Part shown: positions 21,214 through 29,631 of the stretch, in pieces | Position numbering within the stretch: the stretch's first letter is position 1 | Layout: the number at the start of each line of letters is the position of its first letter | Source: Chlorobiota bacterium | Lineage (GTDB): Bacteria > Bacteroidota > Bacteroidia > Bacteroidales > VadinHA17 | DNA: 39,721 nt | Assembly (NCBI GenBank): GCA_013152085.1 | Contig: JAADHC010000027.1 | Span: 1-39,721, forward strand | Direction of reading: 5' to 3' | The notes under the pieces: model-generated | The model's input: only the letters and a program-made list of their open reading frames with translations | Databases searched by the model: none | What the model was told of the DNA's origin: nothing | Position numbers and translations under genes: made by a program

Positions 21214-22314
21214 TTAATTGTGCATCCCTTTTGCCAATGCATTGAGTTCGCTAAGCGTTTTAACGGAGCCGCTGCCGCCGACACCATCCGGGTCTTTGTG
21301 ACAGCCGTAACATGCAAATGCAAGGGTTACATAGGGATTGGCTGTTTTTCCATCCGTAGAAAACTGGGCAGCGGTAGTATCCGTATTGATTTTGAAAATA
21401 TGTGTGGCAATATCGCCCATATATTCATTGGTTTTAACGGCCGATTTGGAAATATGCGGCATGTGACAATCCGTACAGGTTGCGGCAGCATTATGTTTTT
21501 GCGTTTTGGTATGACAATCCGTACATTGGGCTTCAACTCCCGGGGAACCATTATAAATAGATGTTTTATGGGGAGAATGACAACTCACACAATCCAAAAC
21601 ATTGTGTCCCGCAGCAATCAATTCATCATATTGCTCATGGTGTTTGATAAATCCGCCTGAGGCATCAATCGTATGGTTTTCATTACGATAGTGACAGCTG
21701 CCACAGAGCGTTTTATCCGTATTTACCGTGATGTCTGCCTTATCCTGTGTGAATGCATGAACATTGCCCATCCCGTGACAGGATTCGCACTGAATACCGC
21801 CGGCAAAAAACTCTCCATCCATTCCCGGGAGGCCATCCTGGGGCTGCCCGCCGTCAGCAACACTTTTCCATCCGGTAGTGTGGCAACGCCCGCAATTATA
21901 CTTTACCGTTCCGGGTGCATCCGAAGCATGATATGCTACCCATCCCTGGGTCGCAAGATTATATTGCACGGCATCGCCGGTAACAATATACCCGTCATTA
22001 TCAATAAACCGGGCTTTCCAGCCGTATCCGCCAATGACATAGGTAACATCATTCCATGTGTATCCCGTGGGCGGATTAGGTACCGTAGAATAAGGGTATG
22101 TAGGCGCCTTGCCGTCAACTACTTTATTCAACTTATAAGGATGTCCGGTTTTAATAAAATTATCATACTTGTCCTGATGACAGGTCTGACAAACTTCCGA
22201 TCCAACATAAGCTAATGTATCAGGCTTCTGAGGTTCATCGTTCTTCTTACACCCTGTAATCATTAATGGTGTAACCAGTATTGCTCCTGCTACAATTCTA
22301 AATAATAGTTTCAT
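21214..22314 (-). CDS. Octaheme c-type cytochrome lipoprotein (cytochrome c554-like)
   Basis: The 366-residue protein starts with a lipoprotein signal peptide (lipobox MITGC, lipidated Cys22). It carries eight CxxCH haem motifs, starting at residues 42, 141, 176, 204, 242, 264, 280 and 335. The opening YVGSEVCQTCHQDKYDNF resembles the cytochrome c554/multihaem family. The +2 region KKNDE is charged and could act as a surface-export signal, as in Bacteroidota lipoproteins, though this is inference. The protein would hold a chain of haems for electron transfer or a redox catalyst in the periplasm or on the outer membrane. An FNR-type box at 22440-22453 lies upstream. Its own terminator follows. 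Confidence 0.88.
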   Translation of the reverse strand: MKLLFRIVAGAILVTPLMITGCKKNDEPQKPDTLAYVGSEVCQTCHQDKYDNFIKTGHPYKLNKVVDGKAPTYPYSTVPNPPTGYTWNDVTYVIGGYGWKARFIDNDGYIVTGDAVQYNLATQGWVAYHASDAPGTVKYNCGRCHTTGWKSVADGGQPQDGLPGMDGEFFAGGIQCESCHGMGNVHAFTQDKADITVNTDKTLCGSCHYRNENHTIDASGGFIKHHEQYDELIAAGHNVLDCVSCHSPHKTSIYNGSPGVEAQCTDCHTKTQKHNAAATCTDCHMPHISKSAVKTNEYMGDIATHIFKINTDTTAAQFSTDGKTANPYVTLAFACYGCHKDPDGVGGSGSVKTLSELNALAKGMHN

Positions 22315-22754
22315 TTCTTATTGGTTTTTAGGTTTATTTATTGATGAGTTATTGAGTTCGTTATCTATCCGAATACAAATAAAATAAAATAATTCTTTTA
22401 TTTTGTGAATAAAGTAACATTAATTTTTTATAAAATGATTTGATATATCTCAAATGCAGGTCCTTTTTTTGTAGACTTAAGGTTGGAAAAATAGTAAAAA
22501 GGAAAAAATTTATATAGGGCAGGGATGTCCTTGTATAAACATAAATACCATATTATGAGGATAATAGATTGGTTTCCCGGCCAGGAAATAAATCTTTGAT
22601 ATTGTGAAACCAGATCATTAAAAAAAATCTTTTTAACCCGTTTCCCCTCTTTATAATTTAAATATGTTTTGCAACACAAAAAATTAAATGGCTAAGCAAG
22701 ACAGAAAAAAAGTATCCCGTATCCCTTCAGTTTATTCATTCTGATTACGTCTAA
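22315..22754. other. Long leader/regulatory region of the octaheme gene
   Basis: About 440 bp with no credible gene. It holds the FNR-like box (22440-22453) and a weak TA-rich -7 candidate on the minus strand near 22408-22416 (TTACTTTA), which would give a leader of roughly 90 nt. The right half, next to the end of the DUF2339-like gene, shows nothing else that I can name. Confidence 0.4.
22440..22453. promoter_or_regulatory. FNR/Crp-type box upstream of the octaheme gene
   Basis: TTGATATATCTCAA matches TTGAT-N4-ATCAA at nine of ten defined positions (the second arm is CTCAA). Its centre is about 30 bp from the candidate -7 box, the geometry of an activator bound close to -41. Confidence 0.5.
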
Positions 22755-24425
22755 TTACCTTTTATTTTCAATATTCCTGTGATGTTCTTGTCTGGCATAG
22801 ATCACCGATATGATAATCGAGACAATAGCCAGAGAGATGAAACCCAGTATCCTGTAAAACATATTGACAGCTTCCTTTTGGACAAAAAGCAGATAAATGG
22901 CGGCCACAGCCAGCGTACCAATGGACATCCACCGGTATTTTTGATTGTTCAGAATCCTGCTGACAATAAAATAAACCACGGCAATGCCCGTCCACGACAG
23001 CGCAACATATTTATCGGGTAAAATCTTATATAACGACATCAGCATCATAAAAAAAGCAACCACCAGGTAAATGTTACGTATGGAACTTGTCTTTATCTCA
23101 AGACGTTCTTTCTTCCAGTTGATAACCCGGGCGGTAATTATGGCAACCAGGGCAAAAGAAAAATTAATACCATTCTGATATTTGGCAATTACGATATATG
23201 AGATCAGCAGGATGAGAAACAGCAACAGGTTCATAATCACGATAAATCTTGAACGGAACCATAATGCAATGGTTACAACCAATAAACTCTGGTAAGCCAG
23301 TAACAGAAAAGAACCGGGGATGTTATAATAGCCGAATACGGCAATGCTGAGCGCCAGGAAACTGTATAATACATAAATGGGTGCTGTAAATTTCCAGGGA
23401 GATTTAATGTTCAGGAAAATGGCAAAACAGAAAAACAATGTGAAGATCAATAAAAATATTCCCATATAATTATCCCTGTAAAATCCCAGGACATTCATTA
23501 AAAGTAATATGGAAAAGCCCAGTCCGTTAATCAGTACCGTAGCAACGATGAAATCTTCTATATCCCCTTTTCCTTTCGAAGTAAGTGTCAGTGAAGAAAA
23601 AATGCCGGCAATCGCAAACAGGTAGATCAGATTAAAATGAGGTTGTTTTACTGCCTGAAATTCATGTCCCATAAAAGGATTATTCATCATCCAGAGCAGA
23701 AAAAGTGCGTAAACTGTAAATATGGATACGATTACAAGCGATTTCCACTGAAACCTGGAAAAGAAATACATCGAACTTAAGGATAATGCCACAGCGATGG
23801 ATAGCATGAAATAAACATTGTCACTCAGAATGGCGGAGGCTGCCGTTAATAAAATAGCGATCAGGCCAAACAGGCGGGATTCGGAACTGAATGCCAGATA
23901 ATGACCGTATACATTTAAAAGGAGCAGAAGACCTAAGCAAATCCATTTTGAGGGAATAATCGGCGTGGCAGATGAAAAATGCAAAAGCGCCGTGAAATAG
24001 AATAGCAAAAGTATTGAGGTAGTCTTCAGCATCATCGCAATGTGTGGCAGCGTTTTGCGATTCAGGTAGGAAAAAATATAGATAATCCCTACCGATCCAA
24101 ACCCTATGAGAAGCGCCAAACCGGTGTTTGCATTGTTTATTAAATACCGGGAGAGAATGACAAGCCCGATCATCAATACAATATTTCCTACCCATAACAG
24201 CCCGTATCTCCCAACTTTGGATTCAATCATCAGTTCTAAAGATTCTCCTTTCCCTTGATAAAGATCACTGCCTTTGCGGGGAATATCAGCCTCTTTCAAG
24301 TCAGTCCTTTCAGATGGCTCTTGTTTCAACAGATATTCGATTTTTGAAACCCTTTGTTCCAATCCCTTCAATCTGTCAAGGATTTCATCAAAATCCCGAT
24401 TCCCTTGTGCATTATGTTTTTTCAT
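22755..24425 (-). CDS. Polytopic membrane protein, DUF2339-like
   Basis: The 556-residue protein has a short N-terminal coiled coil (FDEILDRLKGLEQRVSKIEY, residues 13-32). A charged linker and the sequence SKVGRYGLLWVGNIVLMIGL follow, and then about 14-16 hydrophobic helices fill the rest. The layout of an N-terminal coiled coil followed by a membrane array matches the DUF2339 family of predicted membrane proteins. I do not recognise any catalytic motif. It is divergently transcribed from the first Crp/Fnr regulator and shares the upstream region with the box at 24614-24627, so it could be under the same control. Its biochemical role is unknown. Confidence 0.7.
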   Translation of the reverse strand: MKKHNAQGNRDFDEILDRLKGLEQRVSKIEYLLKQEPSERTDLKEADIPRKGSDLYQGKGESLELMIESKVGRYGLLWVGNIVLMIGLVILSRYLINNANTGLALLIGFGSVGIIYIFSYLNRKTLPHIAMMLKTTSILLLFYFTALLHFSSATPIIPSKWICLGLLLLLNVYGHYLAFSSESRLFGLIAILLTAASAILSDNVYFMLSIAVALSLSSMYFFSRFQWKSLVIVSIFTVYALFLLWMMNNPFMGHEFQAVKQPHFNLIYLFAIAGIFSSLTLTSKGKGDIEDFIVATVLINGLGFSILLLMNVLGFYRDNYMGIFLLIFTLFFCFAIFLNIKSPWKFTAPIYVLYSFLALSIAVFGYYNIPGSFLLLAYQSLLVVTIALWFRSRFIVIMNLLLFLILLISYIVIAKYQNGINFSFALVAIITARVINWKKERLEIKTSSIRNIYLVVAFFMMLMSLYKILPDKYVALSWTGIAVVYFIVSRILNNQKYRWMSIGTLAVAAIYLLFVQKEAVNMFYRILGFISLAIVSIIISVIYARQEHHRNIENKR

Positions 24426-24613
24426 TACTTCTTCGTTTTACGACTATCTTATTATCTGTGAATCTAGTGAATGATCGTTAATAATCATTTTTCATCTCAA
24501 TAACAATAAGCCCTTATGTTTACAAAAAAATTCATTTTATTAATTCTTGTGTAAGTTATATCGAAAGGTAATCGTTTTATCCGATAAAAATGTTTAATAT
24601 CAATCCTAAATTA

Positions 24614-24627
24614 ATGATAATTATCAA
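24614..24627. promoter_or_regulatory. FNR/Crp-type box upstream of the Crp/Fnr regulator at 24687
   Basis: ATGATAATTATCAA matches TTGAT-N4-ATCAA except for the first base. Its centre is about 28 bp upstream of the TA of the -7 box at 24648, the spacing expected for class II activation. This suggests autoregulation or cross-regulation. The divergent DUF2339-like gene could share it. Confidence 0.55.
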
Positions 24628-24647
24628 TGAGAAGTTGTTAGAATAGT

Positions 24648-24655
24648 TAATTTTG
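24648..24655 (+). promoter_or_regulatory. -7 promoter element of the Crp/Fnr regulator at 24687
   Basis: TAATTTTG is a perfect TAnnTTTG box 32 bp before the ATG. No -33 TTTG is visible, consistent with dependence on an activator bound at 24614-24627. Confidence 0.5.
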
Positions 24656-24686
24656 TATTGCCTAAGGTCAAAATTCGATAGTATTC

Positions 24687-25367
24687 ATGACACTGAAATG
24701 CAGAAAATGTCCTTATCAGTCTGAGCTTTACAAGATGCTGACAGATACCCAGTTAGATGCGATAGATGCCCATCGTGTAGAGATGAGTTATGAAGCGGGT
24801 GAAGTCATTGTTAAACAGGGAACATCCTGCACGCATGTGATCTCATTTGTTGACGGATTGGCAAAAATGCACATTTCGACCCCTGCAGGCAGGAATCTCA
24901 TACTACGGTTTATCAGACCCAAAGAGTTTATTGCCGCTACCCCGTTGAAAAAGGAAACCAGATATAGATTTTCCATTACAGCGGTAGAGCATACACGAAT
25001 TTGCCTGATTGATGTTGATGTAATCCGGGAACTGGTAAAGCAAAACAAGGATTTTTCGTTGGGCATTCTGGATCATTTTCATCAGCATCTTTTAGCAATG
25101 ATGAATAAGCTGGTAAGTTTCTATCAAAAACAGCATATTGGCCGCCTGGCGGAAAGTTTATTATACCTTTCCGATGAAGTATACCGGAAGAATCCCATGG
25201 ATCTTTCCATTACCAAGTCTGAAATTGCAGAACTGGCTGGTATATCAAAGGAAAATTGTTTTCGTCTGATGCATTCGCTTCAGGATGACAAGATTATCAG
25301 GGTCAATAAAAGATACATTGAAATCCTGGACCGCGCAAGGCTTAATTTATACAGCCTGAATGGCTGA
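24687..25367 (+). CDS. Crp/Fnr-family transcriptional regulator with N-terminal CxxC
   Basis: The 226-residue protein has a cyclic-nucleotide-binding-like beta-barrel domain (about 15-125), a dimerisation helix (about 126-160) and a C-terminal winged helix. The recognition helix is ISKENCFRLMHSL, with Glu189 and Arg193 at the positions that read TTGA/TCAA or TGTGA in Fnr and Crp. The N-terminus has CRKC (Cys5, Cys8), with further Cys at 48 and 106. This recalls Fnr, which binds an oxygen-labile [4Fe-4S] cluster through three N-terminal and one internal cysteine, but here one of the usual N-terminal cysteines is missing. It is likely an anaerobic or redox regulator of the neighbouring cytochromes. 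That link is inference. Confidence 0.88.
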   Translation: MTLKCRKCPYQSELYKMLTDTQLDAIDAHRVEMSYEAGEVIVKQGTSCTHVISFVDGLAKMHISTPAGRNLILRFIRPKEFIAATPLKKETRYRFSITAVEHTRICLIDVDVIRELVKQNKDFSLGILDHFHQHLLAMMNKLVSFYQKQHIGRLAESLLYLSDEVYRKNPMDLSITKSEIAELAGISKENCFRLMHSLQDDKIIRVNKRYIEILDRARLNLYSLNG

Positions 25368-25389
25368 CACTAACCAACTTGTACAGTTA

Positions 25390-26889
25390 CTACATACTGT
25401 ACAGGTCCTTATGGCATTCCGAGCAATTCATTTCTTTCCACATTCCGTCGGGATCTTCAGGATGAACAAAGGGAAGATCCTTAAATATGGATATGCCCCG
25501 CAAGGTGTCGGAAACGCCCTGTCCGATGATCGCATGGCATAATGTACAATCTTTCGAGATTACCTTACCCCCGGATGATATATGCCGGTTATTATGACAT
25601 CGGAAACATCCGTCAAACTCAAGGTGACCTATATGATTGGGATATTTATCCCAGGTTACATTCATGCTGGGGAAAATATGTTTCTGATACTCATCCTGCA
25701 ATGCAGCAATAGCCAGGGCAATAGTGTCTTTCTTGTTTCGGTAGATATCTTCGTATGTCGTCTGATAATATTCATCAACTTGTGTGGAAATGGCTTTAAG
25801 CGCACTATCGGTTGACGGGTAATGTGTATTTAATACCTGCATGGCTAAACTTTTCAGATCCGGGAGGGTTTTTGGAAGCGTACCACCGGCCAGTGCCTGA
25901 TTCACAAACTGCATCGGTGACGGAAAATTGTGTGACGGACGATTGTGACAATCCAGGCAGTCCATTACCCGTACAGAGTCCGGATTGATCCGGATGTTTC
26001 CTGTTTCGGGATCTGTAAACACCGTTGTGTCTCCGGTTTCTTTATTAATGTATCTTACCCACGGGATATGATTACGGGTTGAGTCTGATGAATAATATTC
26101 TACTTTTACGTTCGGACTAATATGCCAGTGGATACCTTCGCTCAGGCCGGATCCGTTATGCAACGGACCGACTTTCATCAGCAAAAGAATGTCCCATTCG
26201 GTATTTTTCTCATCCGGTAAGAAATGTTTATTTACAACCAACTGTCTGGGATAAAACTTTTGAGGCCAGTGACACTCCTCACATGTTTCCCGTGCAGGGC
26301 GCAAATTGTGTATGGGAGTGGGTATAGGCCGGGGGTAAAGGTCGAAAGTAACGGAGATAACCTGTCGCAATCCGGAAAGCTTGGATTTTACATACCAGCT
26401 GGCTCCCGTACCAACGTGGCATTCAACACAGGCAACCCTTGAATGCGGAGATTCCTGATAGGTATCATATTCAGGTTCCATGACACGGTGACATAATTTC
26501 CCGCAAAATTCCGTGGATTCAGTATAGTGATATGCTTCGTAACTGCCATAGGCGGTTCCCAGGATCAGTACCGTACTTATAATACCAAAATAAAATAAAA
26601 TCCGTCTTTGTACGGGTTGGTTCAGATCAACAATCGGAAACTGGTGTTCCCGGACCACTTTTCGTTTACGGTCCTTGATGGATTTTGTGATGACCCCGAC
26701 CGGAATGAGTATCAGACCGATGACAAGAAAGACAGGCAGGATAATATACGTGATTAATCCTGAATAGCTGCTTCCCGTATTGGTCAGAAAAGATAACAGG
26801 ATCATAAAAACTATGGAGACAAAGCTGATCGATGCAATCGCTGCACCAATAGCAGTTGTCCAGCTATAAAATGATTTTGGTAATTTCAT
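25390..26889 (-). CDS. Heptaheme NapC/NirT-type membrane-bound cytochrome c, putative quinol dehydrogenase
   Basis: The 499-residue protein has three N-terminal membrane helices (about 14-35, 45-68, 96-116) and a large periplasmic domain. The haem sites are CGKLCH at 129-134, which is CX3CH and followed by Met137, then CVECH 154, CEECH 203, CLDCH 311, CFRCH 428, CTLCH 448 and CSECH 489. The first two sites with their context (FCGKLCHRVMEPEYDTY, then RVACVECHVGTGA) resemble the quinol-oxidising NapC/NrfH/NirT domain. The protein would oxidise menaquinol in the inner membrane and pass electrons to periplasmic haems. It lies 108 bp downstream of the beta-barrel gene on the same strand. Confidence 0.87.
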   Translation of the reverse strand: MKLPKSFYSWTTAIGAAIASISFVSIVFMILLSFLTNTGSSYSGLITYIILPVFLVIGLILIPVGVITKSIKDRKRKVVREHQFPIVDLNQPVQRRILFYFGIISTVLILGTAYGSYEAYHYTESTEFCGKLCHRVMEPEYDTYQESPHSRVACVECHVGTGASWYVKSKLSGLRQVISVTFDLYPRPIPTPIHNLRPARETCEECHWPQKFYPRQLVVNKHFLPDEKNTEWDILLLMKVGPLHNGSGLSEGIHWHISPNVKVEYYSSDSTRNHIPWVRYINKETGDTTVFTDPETGNIRINPDSVRVMDCLDCHNRPSHNFPSPMQFVNQALAGGTLPKTLPDLKSLAMQVLNTHYPSTDSALKAISTQVDEYYQTTYEDIYRNKKDTIALAIAALQDEYQKHIFPSMNVTWDKYPNHIGHLEFDGCFRCHNNRHISSGGKVISKDCTLCHAIIGQGVSDTLRGISIFKDLPFVHPEDPDGMWKEMNCSECHKDLYSM

Positions 26890-26997
26890 ATTCCGGATTA
26901 AAAATTAATTTCAAATATGTTGTAAGTAAAGATTATATCTGCACTTCGGTTACAGGTGGTTTGTCCCGGTCAGGATTATGTACTAAAAGTTGCCCTG

Positions 26998-27873
26998 TTA
27001 AAAACTCCACATACGTATTATGGTAAAACCCAACATAAATTCGCCTTTGGAAAAGTCATTCAGGTTGAACATGTAATTCTCCTGAGGTAATATTCCCTTA
27101 CTGTTAAGAAGATAGAATTGAAAAGAATGATAGCCGGTAGAAACTTCGTATCCAAAACCGACATTGGGTTTTGAAAGATTTGAATCGGATGTGTTTTTTA
27201 CCATGGAGGGAATATTCAACGGTGTATCAAACTGGAAAAAGACAGAGGACATGGATGAAAATTTGATACGTCCGCTACCTCCGACACCGAAGCGATCATG
27301 ATCGAAATTCTTATCAATGATATTATAATGTGTGAAACTGCCATGAACCTGGATGGTTAACCAATCATTAATCTTACGGCCAACAATAACCTGGCTGAAA
27401 TAGGAAAGCCGGTTGAGGAAATCATAATAAATACCCAGCTGATCCTTGTTCCGCCCGTCGATGGCCATATTGCCATATAACGTAACTGAAACAGGCATGC
27501 TTCCGGAAATGGTTTGTTGCAAAGCCGCCCATTTTATCTGGAAATCATTGTACATGTTTTGCTTGGTTAAACCATAACCAATATCCAGACGGTTAAGAAT
27601 GGTATAATCCAGTCCGATCCGTATATTAGCCCCCGGGGAATATATCCCGAATAAATCCGAGATCCCGTTATCCATCATACCAAAACGGTGTTGAATTGTC
27701 ATGGAAAATGTTCTTTTATCGGGAATCATTCCTGTCTGGTCATCAATGAGTAAGGTATGTTCAAAGGGTGATAATACAGGAGTGTTGTCTTTGGTTGTCT
27801 GATCTTCCTGTGCTTTGGTATTTCCACTAACAACAATGAGTGTGGCAGCAATTAAAATGATCGATTTTTTCAT
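26998..27873 (-). CDS. DUF5777-like outer-membrane beta-barrel protein
   Basis: The 291-residue protein has a signal peptide (MKKSIILIAATLIVVSGNTKA, cleavage near residue 21). The mature part is rich in alternating polar/hydrophobic strands with aromatic ends, as in an outer-membrane barrel, and the motif-like stretches TFSMTIQHRFGMMDNG and RIGLDYTILNRLDIGYG fit the DUF5777 family. In this operon-like run it sits between a monohaem lipoprotein (19-bp gap) and the quinol-dehydrogenase-like cytochrome. A porin-like sheath for an electron conduit is one possibility, but no cytochrome domain is fused and the barrel could be an ordinary porin. Confidence 0.75.
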   Translation of the reverse strand: MKKSIILIAATLIVVSGNTKAQEDQTTKDNTPVLSPFEHTLLIDDQTGMIPDKRTFSMTIQHRFGMMDNGISDLFGIYSPGANIRIGLDYTILNRLDIGYGLTKQNMYNDFQIKWAALQQTISGSMPVSVTLYGNMAIDGRNKDQLGIYYDFLNRLSYFSQVIVGRKINDWLTIQVHGSFTHYNIIDKNFDHDRFGVGGSGRIKFSSMSSVFFQFDTPLNIPSMVKNTSDSNLSKPNVGFGYEVSTGYHSFQFYLLNSKGILPQENYMFNLNDFSKGEFMLGFTIIRMWSF

Positions 27874-27892
27874 GATAGTTAGGGATTTTTGT

Positions 27893-28282
27893 TTATTTGT
27901 TATTTAAAGCGCCCTGTTTAATCCAGTTAAGGATCAACGCCACCTGGGTAGGTATGAGTTTTTTCCAACTATGTATATCCGGAAAATCCGGATCCGGATA
28001 TTGATATAATACACTTGACTCGGGATCGGACAACGATACAAGTCCCATACTTTGAATACTGTTATAGGCATTTCCGGATGTCAGATCGGGGGCCTGACCA
28101 CCGGTTTTATGACAAGCGATACAATTGTCGTTAAAAATCGGTTGGATCTGCGTGGCGAAATATACCGTATCGGTCACCGGCGGTTGTTCAAATTCAATAT
28201 AATCATATTTACACGAAGTAAAATACAGGGATATTAACCCTGCAAAACTCCAAAAAAACACCTTGTTTATATGTCTGAACAT
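27893..28282 (-). CDS. Monohaem cytochrome c-like lipoprotein
   Basis: The 129-residue protein has a lipoprotein signal peptide (lipobox YFTSC, Cys24) and one haem motif, CIACH, at residues 54-58, in the context IQPIFNDNCIACHKTGG. This is the opening typical of small class-I-like c domains and of PSD1-like/DUF1549-associated domains. It continues to a conserved end (VALILNWIKQGALNN). It is the first gene of a run followed 19 bp later by the DUF5777-like barrel and then the heptahaem quinol dehydrogenase. It may be a membrane-anchored electron carrier between these components. Confidence 0.85.
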   Translation of the reverse strand: MFRHINKVFFWSFAGLISLYFTSCKYDYIEFEQPPVTDTVYFATQIQPIFNDNCIACHKTGGQAPDLTSGNAYNSIQSMGLVSLSDPESSVLYQYPDPDFPDIHSWKKLIPTQVALILNWIKQGALNNK

Positions 28283-28335
28283 GGCCTCTTGTTTATTGTT
28301 TCACGCTACAAAATAAATTAAAAAAATCATAAAGA

Positions 28336-28364
28336 GAAAGAGCATTTCATTGAAATGCTCTTTC
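28336..28364 (-). terminator. Terminator of the hexaheme gene
   Basis: A perfect inverted repeat of 14-bp arms around a single base (28336-28349 and 28351-28364; GAAAGAGCATTTCA and its complement) lies 33 bp after the hexaheme stop. It separates that gene from the monohaem/barrel/quinol-dehydrogenase run. Confidence 0.75.
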
Positions 28365-28396
28365 CTGGTAATTTATACTGAGAATAAATAAAAATC

Positions 28397-29476
28397 TTAT
28401 TTCAATGCGTTTACAGCTTCAAGTGAATTTTGTAGCAATGCTTTGGCATAATCTGTATTGTGTACGCCTTCACTCCGGTCTTCTTCAAAAAACAGCAGAT
28501 TCAGAATGGCGCCGGCTTCAATCTCTTTCATCTTTTTGGGTACGGGATGCATGGATGTCGTATCCAGAACGCCACGTTGAGCCAAAGCAACTTTAAGACT
28601 CTGAAAGATCGGATCCAATTCTGCATGGACGTTGTCAATATCGGTTGATACATCCGTATGACAGGTCTTACAGGCTGCATCGTTCAGTTTTTCCTGCCCA
28701 TGATAGAGATAGGTCATATTCATCGTGTGACCACCGGCCTGTGTACCATAAGCATCAGCCATATGACAGGTCACACACGCATCCGTAACGACCGCGGTAT
28801 GGGCAGAATTGGTATAGGTCAGGGAACCGGTAAATTCAACACCTCCCGTGCCGGCCAGCATAACACCCTGGGGCCCGTGATGTATACCCCAGTAAGGCGA
28901 TGTGATGGTGACCGAGTCGTTTGCAGCGGCTGTTGCCGTGGGCTGCGGATCAGGTATCCTGGCCTGATGACACTGGGCACAGATGTTGCCTTTCCCAAAA
29001 TCATGAGACGTGTCGTTAATCCAGAAAGTAACCGCGTCTGTTGTCGTCCTGTCCCAATCTGACGTGGTATAGTCTGTGTGAATTTTGTGACAGGTATAAC
29101 AATTCGGAGGGGTCGGATCAGAGATGACGTTTGCTGTAGTCTGTGCACCCGTAGCAATTCGTTCCTTGAATCCCTGACTGGTGTGGCAGGGAGCACAATC
29201 CGTTCCGTTACGTTCAAAATTTCCACCGGTAGCATGTACCGAAGCTTCCCACTGGATAGACTTGGAGCGAATGGTTTCCGAGTTGTCATGACAGAGGATA
29301 CAGCTCGCTGTTCCGTCCTGTCCGTTGATCCCCGGTTCTCCCTGAGGACCTTGTGGCCCGGTTGGCCCCTGGGGTCCGGCCGGCCCTTCCGGCCCTTCCT
29401 TGACACACGCTGAAATAATTAAAAACGCAGAGGCAAAAACGAAAATTACCAGATAATAAAAAGTTGATTTTTTCAT
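28397..29476 (-). CDS. Hexahaem c-type cytochrome lipoprotein with collagen-like stalk
   Basis: I take the ATG at 29476 (MKKSTFYYL), since the upstream TTG extension spoils the signal peptide. The 359-residue protein has lipobox ISAC (Cys24) and then a Gly-X-Y stretch from about residue 28 to 55 (GPEGPAGPQGPTGPQGPQG), like collagen. Six CxxCH sites follow, starting at 59, 94, 126, 166, 234 and 269. The end SEGVHNTDYAKALLQNSLEAV resembles c552/NrfA-like multihaem proteins, but the catalytic nitrite-reductase CXXCK haem is absent. The stalk could hold the haem domain away from the membrane surface. A perfect FNR-type box is at 29570-29583. It is divergent from the second Crp/Fnr regulator. Confidence 0.88.
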   Translation of the reverse strand: MKKSTFYYLVIFVFASAFLIISACVKEGPEGPAGPQGPTGPQGPQGEPGINGQDGTASCILCHDNSETIRSKSIQWEASVHATGGNFERNGTDCAPCHTSQGFKERIATGAQTTANVISDPTPPNCYTCHKIHTDYTTSDWDRTTTDAVTFWINDTSHDFGKGNICAQCHQARIPDPQPTATAAANDSVTITSPYWGIHHGPQGVMLAGTGGVEFTGSLTYTNSAHTAVVTDACVTCHMADAYGTQAGGHTMNMTYLYHGQEKLNDAACKTCHTDVSTDIDNVHAELDPIFQSLKVALAQRGVLDTTSMHPVPKKMKEIEAGAILNLLFFEEDRSEGVHNTDYAKALLQNSLEAVNALK

Positions 29477-29569
29477 TGGAGTAGGTATTAAGGTTTTTAT
29501 TTGTTCCAAAATTAACAAAAAACAGGTGGAACTCCAAGAGAAAGAATGAATAAAAATACGTTTATTTAT

Positions 29570-29583
29570 TTGATATGTATCAA
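29570..29583. promoter_or_regulatory. Perfect FNR-type box between the hexahaem gene and the second Crp/Fnr regulator
   Basis: TTGATATGTATCAA is an exact TTGAT-N4-ATCAA palindrome, centred about 100 bp upstream of the hexahaem ATG (29476). It is centred 36 bp upstream of the TA of a -7-like box for the divergent regulator gene (29612-29619, TACCTTTA). It could control both. Confidence 0.65.
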
Positions 29584-29611
29584 GCGTTTTTTGTTTTCAG
29601 ATCAATTTTGT

Positions 29612-29619
29612 TACCTTTA
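29612..29619 (+). promoter_or_regulatory. -7-like promoter element of the Crp/Fnr gene at 29723
   Basis: TACCTTTA fits TAnnTTTG apart from the last base. It lies between the FNR box and the GC-rich hairpin. Confidence 0.35.
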
Positions 29620-29631
29620 ATCTTAAAAATT

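Noticed and set aside
22428-22679. An 83-codon minus-strand frame between the octahaem and DUF2339-like genes
   Set aside because: It covers the FNR-like box, has low-complexity aromatic-rich translation and no family signal.
28397-29476. Nitrite reductase NrfA identity for the hexahaem protein
   Set aside because: The CXXCK catalytic haem motif of NrfA is absent. All six sites are CxxCH.
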